NCBI GenBank assembly: GCA_963776465.1
Contig: CAVZMV010000002.1
Span: 2,542,001 to 2,606,000 of the forward strand
From: DASRHK01 sp963776465
GTDB taxonomy: Bacteria > Pseudomonadota > Gammaproteobacteria > Nevskiales > Nevskiaceae
Length of the DNA: 64,000 nucleotides
Direction: 5' to 3'
Shown one piece after another: positions 46,029 through 54,824 of the stretch (position 1 is its first letter; every line of letters starts with the position of its first letter). Under the pieces are notes generated by a model, which was given only the letters and a program-made list of their open reading frames with translations, was not told the origin of the DNA and did no database searches. The position numbers and the translations under genes were made by a program.

Positions 46029-46940
46029 GTGTCCGCAGGCGGGGACTTCCCGGAACTGGAAGTCCTCGAGCGGCTGATCGCGCGGGGAGCGCCGGCGCTG
46101 CGGTGCGAGCAGGTCGGCAGCGTGCCCGCCGACGGCGCAAGTCTGCCGCTCTACTGCCTGGAGCTCGGCTCCGCTGCGCCCGACGTGCCAGCCGTCGGCT
46201 TCTTCGGCGGCGTGCACGGCGTCGAGCGCATCGGCAGCCAGATAATCCTGGCGTTCCTGCATTCGCTGATCGAGCGCCTGGCCTGGGACGACACGCTGGC
46301 CCAGGTGCTACAGCAGGTTCGTCTGGTGTTCATGCCGGTGGTCAACCCCGGTGGGATGCGCAACCGGACGCGGTCCAACCCGGCCGGCGTGGACCTGATG
46401 CGCAACGCGCCTGTCGACGCGAGGGAGAAGGCGCCGCTGCTTCTCGGCGGCCACCGCCTGACGAGCGCGCTGCCTTGGTACCGCGGCGCGCTCGGCGCTC
46501 CGATGCAACCCGAGGCGCACGCATTGTGCGACGTCGTGCGCCGCCGCCTGCTGACGCAGCCGTTCGCGTTGACGGTGGATTGCCATTCCGGCTTCGGCAT
46601 GCGCGACCGTATCTGGTTTCCCTACGCCGGCACGCGCAAGCCCATTGCCTGCCTGCCGGAGATCTACGCGCTGCGCACGATGTTCCGCACCACGCATCCG
46701 TACCACGGCATCTACGTCATCGAGCCGCAATCGCTGCACTACCTGACGCACGGCGATCTGTGGGACTACCTCTACGATGGCGCCGAGCATCCTTACATCC
46801 CGCTGACGCTGGAGCTCGGCTCGTGGCTGTGGGTGCGCAAGCGGCCCGGCCAGATCTTCAACCTCGACGAGCTCTCGAGCCCGCAGCTGGCGCCCAGCCG
46901 CCCTAGCGGAAGATCCGCTGCACTTTCCCGAGCGCTGTGA
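46029..46940 (+). CDS. M14-type zinc peptidase/succinylglutamate desuccinylase-like protein
   Basis: This 303-residue protein has the zinc ligands of the M14 carboxypeptidase/AstE-AspA fold: HxxE in GGVHGVERIGSQ and the third ligand His in VDCHSGFG. The catalytic Glu is probably that in TLELGSW. VVNPGGMRNRTRSNPAGVDLMRN is the typical Asn-Arg region. It starts at GTG 46029, 22 bases after the lipoprotein stop. No signal peptide is seen. The 3' end overlaps sufS on the other strand by 38 bases. Confidence 0.82.
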   Translation: MSAGGDFPELEVLERLIARGAPALRCEQVGSVPADGASLPLYCLELGSAAPDVPAVGFFGGVHGVERIGSQIILAFLHSLIERLAWDDTLAQVLQQVRLVFMPVVNPGGMRNRTRSNPAGVDLMRNAPVDAREKAPLLLGGHRLTSALPWYRGALGAPMQPEAHALCDVVRRRLLTQPFALTVDCHSGFGMRDRIWFPYAGTRKPIACLPEIYALRTMFRTTHPYHGIYVIEPQSLHYLTHGDLWDYLYDGAEHPYIPLTLELGSWLWVRKRPGQIFNLDELSSPQLAPSRPSGRSAALSRAL

Positions 46941-48129
46941 CCAGTTGGTCGACGTCGTCCCGGCCGTTGTAGACGGCGAACGACGCGCGCGCCGTCGCCG
47001 AGACGCCGAAGCGCTGCATCAGCGGCATGGTGCAGTGATGGCCGGTGCGGATGGCGACGCCTTCCTGGTCGAGGATGGCGCCGATGTCGTGCGGATGCGC
47101 GTTGTCCATCACGAAGGACAGGATGCCGCTCTTGTCGGCGGCCGTGCCGATCAGCCGCAAGCCGGGCAGGGACGACATCTTGTCCGTCGCGTATTGCAGC
47201 ACCGCGTGCTCGTGCGCGTGGATTGCATCCAGACCGATGCTCTCGATGTAGTCCAACGCCGCGGCAAAGCCGATGGCGCCCGCCATGTCGGGCGTGCCGG
47301 CCTCGAACTTGTACGGCACATCGTTCCAGGTGCTGCCCTGGAAGGCGACGGTGCGGATCATGTCGCCGCCGCCCTGCCAGGGCTGCATGGCCTCGAGGTG
47401 CTCGCGCTTGGCCAGCAGCGCGCCGAAGCCTGTAGGCCCATAGGCCTTGTGCGACGAGCAGGCATAGAAGTCGACGCCGAGCGCCTTCATGTCGACCGGC
47501 AGATGTGCGATCGCCTGCGCACCGTCGACGAGCACCGGAATGCCGCGGGCGTGCGCGTCGACCGTCATGCGCGCGATGGGGTTCACCGTGCCCAGCGTGT
47601 TGGAGACGTGTGCGACCGCGACCAGCCGGGTGCGCGGCGTCAAAAGCTTGAGCCACTCCTCGTAGATCACTTCGCCACGATCGTTCACCGGCGCCGCCAC
47701 CGTCTTCGCGCCGGCCAACTGCCAGGGGACGATGTTGGAGTGATGCTCCATGCCGGTCAGCAGCACTTCGTCGCCGGCTTTCAGCCGCGCCTGCAGGAAG
47801 CTGCGCGCGACGAGGTTCACTGCTTCCGTCGTGCCGCGCGTGAACACGACTTCTTCGCGGGTGACGTTGAACCAGCGGGCGATCCGGTCACGCGCGCCTT
47901 CGTAGAGACCGGTGGCGCGCTCGGCCAGCGTATGCACGGCGCGGTGCACGTTGGCGTTCGACGTTCGGTAATAGCTGTCGAGCGCTCGGAGAACGGCCTC
48001 GGGCTTCTGCGTCGTCGCCGCATTGTCCAGGTAGGCGAGCCGCTTGCCGCGGACCGTCTCGCGCAGGATCGGGAACTCGGCGCGGACGCGATCGAGGTCG
48101 AGCGCCGGCCCGGTCGCAGGAATGTTCAG
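46903..48129 (-). CDS. sufS: Cysteine desulfurase SufS
   Basis: SufS is a PLP enzyme that takes sulfur from cysteine for Fe-S cluster assembly. The full-length protein (about 408 residues, normal for SufS) begins FDLDRVRAEFP-like at LNIPATGPALDLDRVRAEFPI and includes LAYLDNAATTQKP, so it reaches up to the sufD stop. No ATG, GTG or TTG occurs there; CTG 48129 overlaps the sufD stop as CTGA, with GGAG 8 bases upstream. PLP Lys lies in CSSHKAYGPTGFG and the catalytic Cys in RTGHHCTMPLM. A plain GTG start at 47949 would cut the enzyme. Confidence 0.93.
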   Translation of the reverse strand: MNIPATGPALDLDRVRAEFPILRETVRGKRLAYLDNAATTQKPEAVLRALDSYYRTSNANVHRAVHTLAERATGLYEGARDRIARWFNVTREEVVFTRGTTEAVNLVARSFLQARLKAGDEVLLTGMEHHSNIVPWQLAGAKTVAAPVNDRGEVIYEEWLKLLTPRTRLVAVAHVSNTLGTVNPIARMTVDAHARGIPVLVDGAQAIAHLPVDMKALGVDFYACSSHKAYGPTGFGALLAKREHLEAMQPWQGGGDMIRTVAFQGSTWNDVPYKFEAGTPDMAGAIGFAAALDYIESIGLDAIHAHEHAVLQYATDKMSSLPGLRLIGTAADKSGILSFVMDNAHPHDIGAILDQEGVAIRTGHHCTMPLMQRFGVSATARASFAVYNGRDDVDQLVTALGKVQRIFR

Positions 48130-49157
48130 GCGATCCGCTCCAGGAACTGCTGCATGAGCGATGCGCGCAGCGCTTCGTCGGCGATGCGGTCCAGCACTTC
48201 ACCGGCGAAGGCTTGGGTCAGCAGGGCGCGCGCGGCCTCGGCGGAAAGCCCGCGCGAGCGCAGGTAGAAGATCGCAGTCTCGTCGAGCTGCCCGAAAGTC
48301 GCGCCATGCGCGCACTTCACGTCGTCGGCGTTGATCTCGAGCTCGGGCTTGGCGTTGACCTGCGCGCCCTCCGACATCAGCAGGTTGGCCACCCGCTGCT
48401 CCGAATCGGTCTTCTGCGCGCCGGGCTGCACCACGACCTTGCCGTTGAACACTGCGCGGCCCTTGTCGAAAGCGATGCCGTGGAAGAACTCGCGGCTCGT
48501 GCAGTGGGGGGCGCGATGATCGATGCGCGTGTGGTTGTCGACGTGCGCAGTGCCGCGCACGAGGTAGAGGCCATGCAGCTGCGCCTCGGCGCCGGCGCCT
48601 TCCAGCGAAATGTCGAGATCGTGGCGCACGAAGCCGCCCCCGAAGTCGACGGTGACGGCGTCCAGGTGCGCGTCGCGCGCGAGCGCGATCTTCAGGCGGG
48701 TCAGGCGCTGTGCTTGCGCACCAGCGGTCTGGATGCGCGTCAGGCGCAAGCGGGCGTTGGGTGCAATGTCGATCGCCGCGAAGAACGTCGCGAACCTGGC
48801 GGCGCCGCTGTCACGCAGGACGATGTCGGCGTCGCCGCGGACCTGCAGCCGCAACCGCCGATGCAGGCCGGTGTCGAGCTCGACCCGGCCTTCGATCACC
48901 TGCGTCTGCCGGCCGCCTGCGAGCGCAACGCTGAGTGCGTCCAGACCGCAATCGATCGAGACTGGGAACTCGTGGTTCTCCGGGTTCGGAGCGATGGCGT
49001 CGACGGGCAGCTGGTCCAGCACCGACAGATCGGTGTATTTCCAGTCCTCCTCATCCGTAGTCGGCAAGCCGAGCTGCCGCAGCGCGTCCAGCGCCGCGCG
49101 CCGGCCCGGCGGCAGAGCGGGCAGGGCTTCGACTGCCGCGGCGACGTTGCCCAGCAT
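48126..49157 (-). CDS. sufD: Fe-S cluster assembly protein SufD
   Basis: SufD pairs with SufB in the SufBC2D scaffold. At 343 residues it is shorter than E. coli SufD (423), mainly at the N-terminus, but the beta-helix core is present: the end of the core HVDNHTRIDHRAPHCTSREFFHGI and the C-terminal CAHGATFGQLDETAIFYLRSRGLS are diagnostic, including the conserved His in CAHGAT. ATG 49157 overlaps the sufC stop by one base; a GTG just upstream is an alternative. Confidence 0.93.
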   Translation of the reverse strand: MLGNVAAAVEALPALPPGRRAALDALRQLGLPTTDEEDWKYTDLSVLDQLPVDAIAPNPENHEFPVSIDCGLDALSVALAGGRQTQVIEGRVELDTGLHRRLRLQVRGDADIVLRDSGAARFATFFAAIDIAPNARLRLTRIQTAGAQAQRLTRLKIALARDAHLDAVTVDFGGGFVRHDLDISLEGAGAEAQLHGLYLVRGTAHVDNHTRIDHRAPHCTSREFFHGIAFDKGRAVFNGKVVVQPGAQKTDSEQRVANLLMSEGAQVNAKPELEINADDVKCAHGATFGQLDETAIFYLRSRGLSAEAARALLTQAFAGEVLDRIADEALRASLMQQFLERIA

Positions 49158-49905
49158 CACGCCGCTTCCAGCCAGCCGTAGCCGCGTTCCTCGAGCTCCT
49201 TGGCCAATTCCGGGCCACCGCTCTTGACGATGCGGCCGCCGGCCAGCACGTGCACGCGATGCGGCTCCACGTAATCCAGCAGGCGCTGGTAATGCGTGAT
49301 CATCAGCGTCGCGCGCTCGGGCGAGCGCAGCGTGTTGATGCCGTCAGCTACGAGCTTGAGCGCGTCGATGTCCAGGCCCGAGTCGGTCTCGTCCAGGATC
49401 ATCAGGCGCGGCTCCAGGACCAGCATCTGCAGGATCTCGTTGCGCTTCTTCTCACCGCCGGAAAAGCCTTCGTTGACGCCGCGGGAAAGCATCTTCGACT
49501 CGATCTTCACCTGCTCCAGGCGCTTCTTCACGAAGGCCATGAACGCCGCGGCATCCATCTCCGGCTGTCCTCGATACTTGCGCTGCGCGTTCACCGCGGT
49601 GCGCATGAAGTAGGCGTTGGAGACGCCGGGAATCTCCACCGGATACTGGAAGCCCAGAAACACACCTTCGCAGGCGCGCTGCTCGGCACTCATGGCTAGC
49701 AGGTCCTTGCCGTCGTACTGCACGGATCCTGCGCTGATGCTGTAGCTCTCGCGCCCGGCGAGGATTCCGGACAGCGTCGATTTACCCGAGCCGTTGGGCC
49801 CCATGATGGCGTGCACTTCGCCGGCGGCGAGCTCCAGGTTGATGCCGCGGAGGATCTCTTTCCCGTCCACCGTCGCGTGCAGATTCTCGATCTTCAGCAT
49901 GGCGC

Positions 49906-49909
<4 letters not shown>
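49157..49909 (-). CDS. sufC: Fe-S cluster assembly ATPase SufC
   Basis: SufC is the ABC-type ATPase of the SufBC2D complex. It has 250 residues. Walker A is MGPNGSGKSTL, the Q-loop lies in FLGFQYPVEIPGV, the signature is FSGGEKKRNEILQM and Walker B is LMILDETDSGLDID, the SufC-specific form. It overlaps sufB by ATGA and sufD by TGATG. Confidence 0.97.
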
Positions 49910-51357
<1,448 letters not shown>

Positions 51358-51364
51358 TGCGTTC

Positions 51365-51448
51365 GTCATTCCCGCGCAGGCGGGAATCCAGTTTTCTGGA
51401 CGCCGCGGTGGAACATCACAACTGGATCCCCGCCTTCGCGGGGATGAC
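51365..51448. repeat. Dispersed paired palindrome between sufR and sufB
   Basis: Two palindromes form the ends: GTCATTCCCGCGCAGGCGGG on the left and CCCCGCCTTCGCGGGGATGAC on the right (21 bases, given here by its ends CCCCGCC and GGGGATGAC), in mirror orientation around a 30-base spacer. This pattern (translated HPREGGDP) is spread through many beta- and gammaproteobacterial genomes. It supplies the final codons of the regulator gene. Confidence 0.8.
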
Positions 51449-51857
51449 GGCTCCGCAACGGAGCCGTCATCTGCGCCAGCGTCACCGCCTCCAGCGCGTG
51501 GCGGATCGCAGTGTTGATCAGCCGCCAGTTGGCGCGCGTCGCGCAATGTGACTCGATGCTGCAGCCGCCGGCGTGCGACGAGCACTGCGTCACCGCGATC
51601 GGACCTTCCAGCGCGCGGATGATGTCGGCGATCGTGACTTTCTCCGGCCCGCGGACCAGCCGATAACCGCCATGCGCGCCGCGCGTGGATTCGAGCAGGC
51701 CGCCGCGCGCCAGCGTCTTCAGCAGCTTGGCGACAGTGGGGACGGGCACGTGCGTGCGCGCCGCGAGCTCCTGGCCGTTGTGCACGCGGTCGGGCTCGGA
51801 CGCGATCGCCGTCATCAGCACGGTGGCGTAGTCGGCTAGCTTGGAAAGCTTCAGCAT
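51366..51857 (-). CDS. Rrf2-family SUF-system regulator (IscR-like)
   Basis: This winged-helix regulator has an N-terminal DNA-binding domain (MLKLSKLADYATVLM, recognition helix around VPVPTVAKLLKTL) and three cysteines, Cys92, Cys99 and Cys105 (QCSSHAGGCSIESHC), near the IscR cluster ligands 92, 98 and 104. It matches the SUF regulator group of gammaproteobacteria. It leads the suf operon and probably represses it when its cluster is bound. About 30 C-terminal residues (RHPREGGDPVVMF and on) come from a dispersed repeat, so the original protein likely ended near LAQMTAP. Confidence 0.9.
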   Translation of the reverse strand: MLKLSKLADYATVLMTAIASEPDRVHNGQELAARTHVPVPTVAKLLKTLARGGLLESTRGAHGGYRLVRGPEKVTIADIIRALEGPIAVTQCSSHAGGCSIESHCATRANWRLINTAIRHALEAVTLAQMTAPLRSRHPREGGDPVVMFHRGVQKTGFPPARE

Positions 51858-51867
51858 GGGGAGGTCC

Positions 51868-51892
51868 AATCAAGACTGATCCAGTCCTGATT
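51868..51892. promoter_or_regulatory. IscR type-1-like operator before the suf regulator
   Basis: A 25-base near-palindrome with core GACTG-ATC-CAGTC and outer AATCA/TGATT arms lies 11 bases upstream of the regulator start. The core fits the IscR type 1 consensus, GACT(R)NNN(Y)AGTC. Binding by the adjacent IscR-like protein is a strong inference. The site could also affect the divergent gene at 51929. Confidence 0.75.
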
Positions 51893-51928
51893 GCATTCTA
51901 GGCCACCGCCGACCCCGGTTCAAGCAAA

Positions 51929-52927
51929 ATGGCCCGCATGATCGACGTCAACGCCACGCGCTTTCATCCGCGCGACGCCAAGGGTCATTACGAGAGCTTC
52001 TTCCTGCGCGCCAACCACCCGACGCGCGCGCTGGCGTTCTGGATCCGTTACACGGTGTTCTGCCCGAAAGGACAACCGGGCAAGGCCATCGGCGAGCTCT
52101 GGGCGGTTGTCGCCAACGGCGAGACCGGGCGTCACGTCGCCGTGAAGAAAGAGATGCCGATGTCGCAGTGCCGGTTCGATCGCGGCAAGCTCGCGGTGCA
52201 GATCGGCGACGCGATGCTGGATGCGAAGCAGCTGCGGGGCGCAGCAGCGGGCGGAGGACATCGCGTGGGCTGGAGCCTGGCTTACGAGGGCAGCGAAGCA
52301 CCGGTGCTGTTCCTGCCGCAGCGGCTGTACGACGCGAGCTTTCCCAAGGCCAAGAGCGTGGTGAGCCTGCCGATGGCCACCTTCAACGGCGTGATCCAGC
52401 TCGACGGCGAGTCCATCACGGTCGACAACTGGGTCGGCAGCCAGAACCACAACTGGGGTGTGAAGCACACCGACCGCTACGCCTACGGCCAGGTCTGCGG
52501 CTTCGACAACGCGCCGGCTTCGTTCCTGGAGATCGCCACCGCGAAAGTGAAGATCGGACCCTTGTGGACGCCGGCGATGACGCTGATGGTGCTGCGTCAC
52601 GACGGCCGCGAGATCGCGCTCAACGGGGTCTGGCGCAGCCTGCGCGCGAAAGGCGAGTACGAATATTTCCGATGGGGATTCTCCTCCGAGAACGGCGACG
52701 CGGCCATCGCGGGCGAGATCAGCGCCGCGCGGGAGGATTTCGTCGGCCTGCGCTACTACAATCCGCCCGGCGGCGAGAAGACCTGCCTCAACAGCAAGAT
52801 CGCGAGCTGCACGCTCACGCTGCGTGACAAGCGCAGCGGCGCCAGCACCGAGCTGATCGCAAGGCGTCGCGCGGCCTTCGAGATCCTGACGGACGACGAC
52901 GCGCACGGGGTGGAGATCAAGGCATGA
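51929..52927 (+). CDS. Hypothetical protein, lipocalin-like (AttH/CrtC-type) fold suspected
   Basis: This 332-residue cytoplasmic protein has no signal peptide. FHPRDAKGHYESFFLRANHPTRALAFWIRY near the start and the motif SITVDNWVGSQNHNWGVKHTDRYAYGQV recall the two-lipocalin AttH/CrtC/tocopherol-cyclase-like group, where an N-H-N-W-G motif recurs. I am not certain of the family and no ligand can be assigned. Its stop overlaps the next start by ATGA. It heads a run of small lipid-type genes on the plus strand. Confidence 0.6.
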   Translation: MARMIDVNATRFHPRDAKGHYESFFLRANHPTRALAFWIRYTVFCPKGQPGKAIGELWAVVANGETGRHVAVKKEMPMSQCRFDRGKLAVQIGDAMLDAKQLRGAAAGGGHRVGWSLAYEGSEAPVLFLPQRLYDASFPKAKSVVSLPMATFNGVIQLDGESITVDNWVGSQNHNWGVKHTDRYAYGQVCGFDNAPASFLEIATAKVKIGPLWTPAMTLMVLRHDGREIALNGVWRSLRAKGEYEYFRWGFSSENGDAAIAGEISAAREDFVGLRYYNPPGGEKTCLNSKIASCTLTLRDKRSGASTELIARRRAAFEILTDDDAHGVEIKA

Positions 52928-53340
52928 CGAAACGCTCTCTGGTCGCGTGGTTCTACGGCATCCTCGGCGTCGGCACGCTCGCCAACGGCGGCTGGATGCT
53001 GATCTCGCCGTTCACCTGGTACTCGAAGCTTCCCGCCGCCGTGCCGGACACGGGGCCGATCAACTTCCATTTCGTCCACGACCTGGGCGTCGTCTTCTCC
53101 ATCGCAGGCTTCGGCGCGATGTGGTGCGCGAAGAACCTCGAGCGCTGCGCGCCGGTCCACGCCGGGATCACCGCATTGTTCGTCGGTCACGCGCTGGTGC
53201 ACGTCGCCGAGCTCGTCGCCGGCAAGCTGCCGCCCGCGCACTGGCTGATCGACCTGCCGCTGACCTTCGTGCCGGCCGTGATCCTGCTCGCGCTGACGCC
53301 GACGGTCGTGCGCGGCCGCTGGGTCAACTGGGAACGATGA
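52924..53340 (+). CDS. Hypothetical four-helix membrane protein
   Basis: This 138-residue protein has four hydrophobic segments (WFYGILGVGTLANGGWMLI, the HDLGVVFSIAGFGAMWC region, GITALFVGHALVHVAELVAG and PLTFVPAVILLALT). Conserved-looking His residues occur in FHFVHDLG and GHALVHVAEL. I do not recognise the family. It overlaps both neighbours by ATGA, so the three genes 51929-53768 are translationally coupled. Confidence 0.7.
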   Translation: MTKRSLVAWFYGILGVGTLANGGWMLISPFTWYSKLPAAVPDTGPINFHFVHDLGVVFSIAGFGAMWCAKNLERCAPVHAGITALFVGHALVHVAELVAGKLPPAHWLIDLPLTFVPAVILLALTPTVVRGRWVNWER

Positions 53341-53768
53341 GCCTGTCCTGGGACGTGGCGCAGCCGTTCACGCAGATGGTGCGCGTGGCCGAGAGCGACC
53401 TGGATCAATACGGCCACACCAACAACGTCACCTATCTGGCGTGGCTGGAGCGCGTGGCCTGGGCGCACTCGGTCAGCCTCGGGCTCGACTTTCCCGACTA
53501 TCAGCGCATCGGCGCCGGCTGCGTGGCGCGGCGGCACGAGCTGGAGTACCTGCTGCCCACGTTCGCCGGCGACGAGCTGCAGCTCGGCACCTGGGTCGAG
53601 CAATGCGACGGCAAGTTCACGATGTGGCGCGCCTACCAGATCGTCCGCGCCTCCGACGGCAAGACCGTGCTGCGCGGGCGCACGAAGTGGGTCTGCATCG
53701 ACATGAAGAGCGGCCGCCTCACGCGCATGCCGCCGGAGTTCGTCGCGGCTTATCGCCCGGCGACCTGA
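53337..53768 (+). CDS. Acyl-CoA thioesterase, hot-dog fold (4HBT type)
   Basis: This 143-residue protein matches the 4-hydroxybenzoyl-CoA thioesterase family: DLDQYGHTNNVTYLAWLERVAWAHS contains the Asp/His-Asn pattern of the active-site helix, followed by RRHELEYLLPTFAGDELQLGTWV. Substrates would be acyl-CoA or acyl-ACP thioesters. It overlaps the membrane-protein gene by ATGA, and its last 19 bases overlap the convergent hydrolase gene. Confidence 0.88.
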   Translation: MSLSWDVAQPFTQMVRVAESDLDQYGHTNNVTYLAWLERVAWAHSVSLGLDFPDYQRIGAGCVARRHELEYLLPTFAGDELQLGTWVEQCDGKFTMWRAYQIVRASDGKTVLRGRTKWVCIDMKSGRLTRMPPEFVAAYRPAT

Positions 53769-54256
53769 GTCAGCAGGTTCTCGAAGAGCATCGACAGCAC
53801 CGGCAGCTGGTCGTTGAGCGTGTGGCCGGAATCCAGCAGGTGCAGCGCCGCCTTGTTCCGCTGCGCGAAGCGGATGCCGCGCTCCACCGGCACGATGTCG
53901 TCGTTCCAGCCGTGCACCACCGCGCAGAGCGCGGGCACGCCCTGCGGCTCCTCGTCCCAGCCCTCGAAGTACAGCGCCGGCGCCATCAGCAACAGGGCAG
54001 CGGGCTTGAGCGCGGCGCAGGCCTGCGCCGACACGTAGCTGCCCATGCTCGATCCCACGAGCACCAGCCGATCCGCCTGCGGCGCGAGATCCAGCAGCTG
54101 GCGCACGCGAACCCTGGGGTCATGCGACTGGCTATAATCCGGGCTGATCACTTCGAAGCCGTTGCGCCGCGCCACGTCGGCGAGGTGGGTGATCTTGGTA
54201 CCCCACGGGCCGCTCTCCTTGCCGTGGGCAAAGCAGACCAGGTTTTCGTAGCGCAT
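53750..54256 (-). CDS. Small alpha/beta hydrolase
   Basis: This 168-residue esterase-like protein begins MRYENLVCFAHGKESGPWGTK at ATG 54256. The nucleophile is in VLVGSSMGSYVSA, the acid in HGWNDDIVPV and the base in LLDSGHTLND. Size and motifs resemble YqiA/UPF0227-type hydrolases. It is the only minus-strand gene in this cluster and faces away from the gene at 54263 with 6 bases between starts. Its promoter must lie inside neighbouring coding sequence. Confidence 0.8.
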   Translation of the reverse strand: MRYENLVCFAHGKESGPWGTKITHLADVARRNGFEVISPDYSQSHDPRVRVRQLLDLAPQADRLVLVGSSMGSYVSAQACAALKPAALLLMAPALYFEGWDEEPQGVPALCAVVHGWNDDIVPVERGIRFAQRNKAALHLLDSGHTLNDQLPVLSMLFENLLTQVAGR

Positions 54257-54262
54257 CCGCCG

Positions 54263-54532
54263 ATGATAAGGGACCGCAAGAAACCGCAGAAACGCCGGCC
54301 GCAGCCGGTGGACGTGCACCTGACGCTGAAGATGAACTTCGGCGACTCCAGGCACGATGCCGTCACCGTCATCGACAACCGCCGCGTGCCGATGGTCGGC
54401 AGCGTGTTCTCCTACCGCGACCGCATCGTCCGCGGGTTCGCGATGCTGCTGGTCAAGACCGGCATGGCGCAGCCGCGCGTGGCGCGGGAGCTGTTTCCAC
54501 TGCTCAAGCTGCTGCGCCGCCGCCGCTCGTGA
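54263..54532 (+). CDS. Small basic hypothetical protein
   Basis: This 89-residue protein begins MIRDRKKPQKRRPQP and ends LLKLLRRRRS, so both tails are strongly basic. The middle (TLKMNFGDSRHDAVTVIDNRRVPMVGSVFSYRDRIVRGFAMLLV) may be a beta-hairpin and helix. I do not recognise it. It overlaps the next gene by GTGA. Confidence 0.55.
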   Translation: MIRDRKKPQKRRPQPVDVHLTLKMNFGDSRHDAVTVIDNRRVPMVGSVFSYRDRIVRGFAMLLVKTGMAQPRVARELFPLLKLLRRRRS

Positions 54533-54822
54533 AGTACCTCCAGATCACCAACCTGGCGTTGATGGCGCTGGGCGCGACGCTGATGACCGTGCTCGCCGTG
54601 GAATGCCTGATCTATGCGGTCTATCTCGACGCCGATCCGATCGTGCGCCGGCAGCTGCCGTTCGTGATCGAGCTCACCGTCCTGCTCGGCGTGTTCGCTG
54701 CCGCTGCGCTGATCGCCTACGTCGGACACCGCAGGCACAGCGCCTGGCGCTGGCCGGCGCAGGCGCTCCCGGTCGTCGCAGGGGCAGGCGTGATCGCAAG
54801 CCTCGTTCTGGTGAGGAGCTGA
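54529..54822 (+). CDS. Small membrane protein with three predicted helices
   Basis: This 97-residue protein starts at GTG 54529. Hydrophobic segments lie at about 8-32, 46-66 and 76-95, joined by the loops DADPIVRRQLP and GHRRHSAWRWP. No family recognised. The GTG overlaps the stop of the basic small protein. The hydrolase gene follows 2 bases after its stop. Confidence 0.6.
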   Translation: MKYLQITNLALMALGATLMTVLAVECLIYAVYLDADPIVRRQLPFVIELTVLLGVFAAAALIAYVGHRRHSAWRWPAQALPVVAGAGVIASLVLVRS

Positions 54823-54824
54823 AG

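Noticed and set aside
47949..47951. The GTG at 47949 as the SufS start
   Set aside because: It would remove about 60 conserved N-terminal residues, including LAYLDNAATTQKP.
51365..51448. Paired palindromes looking like CRISPR repeats
   Set aside because: There are only two units in mirror orientation with a 30-base spacer and no cas genes; it is a dispersed intergenic repeat.
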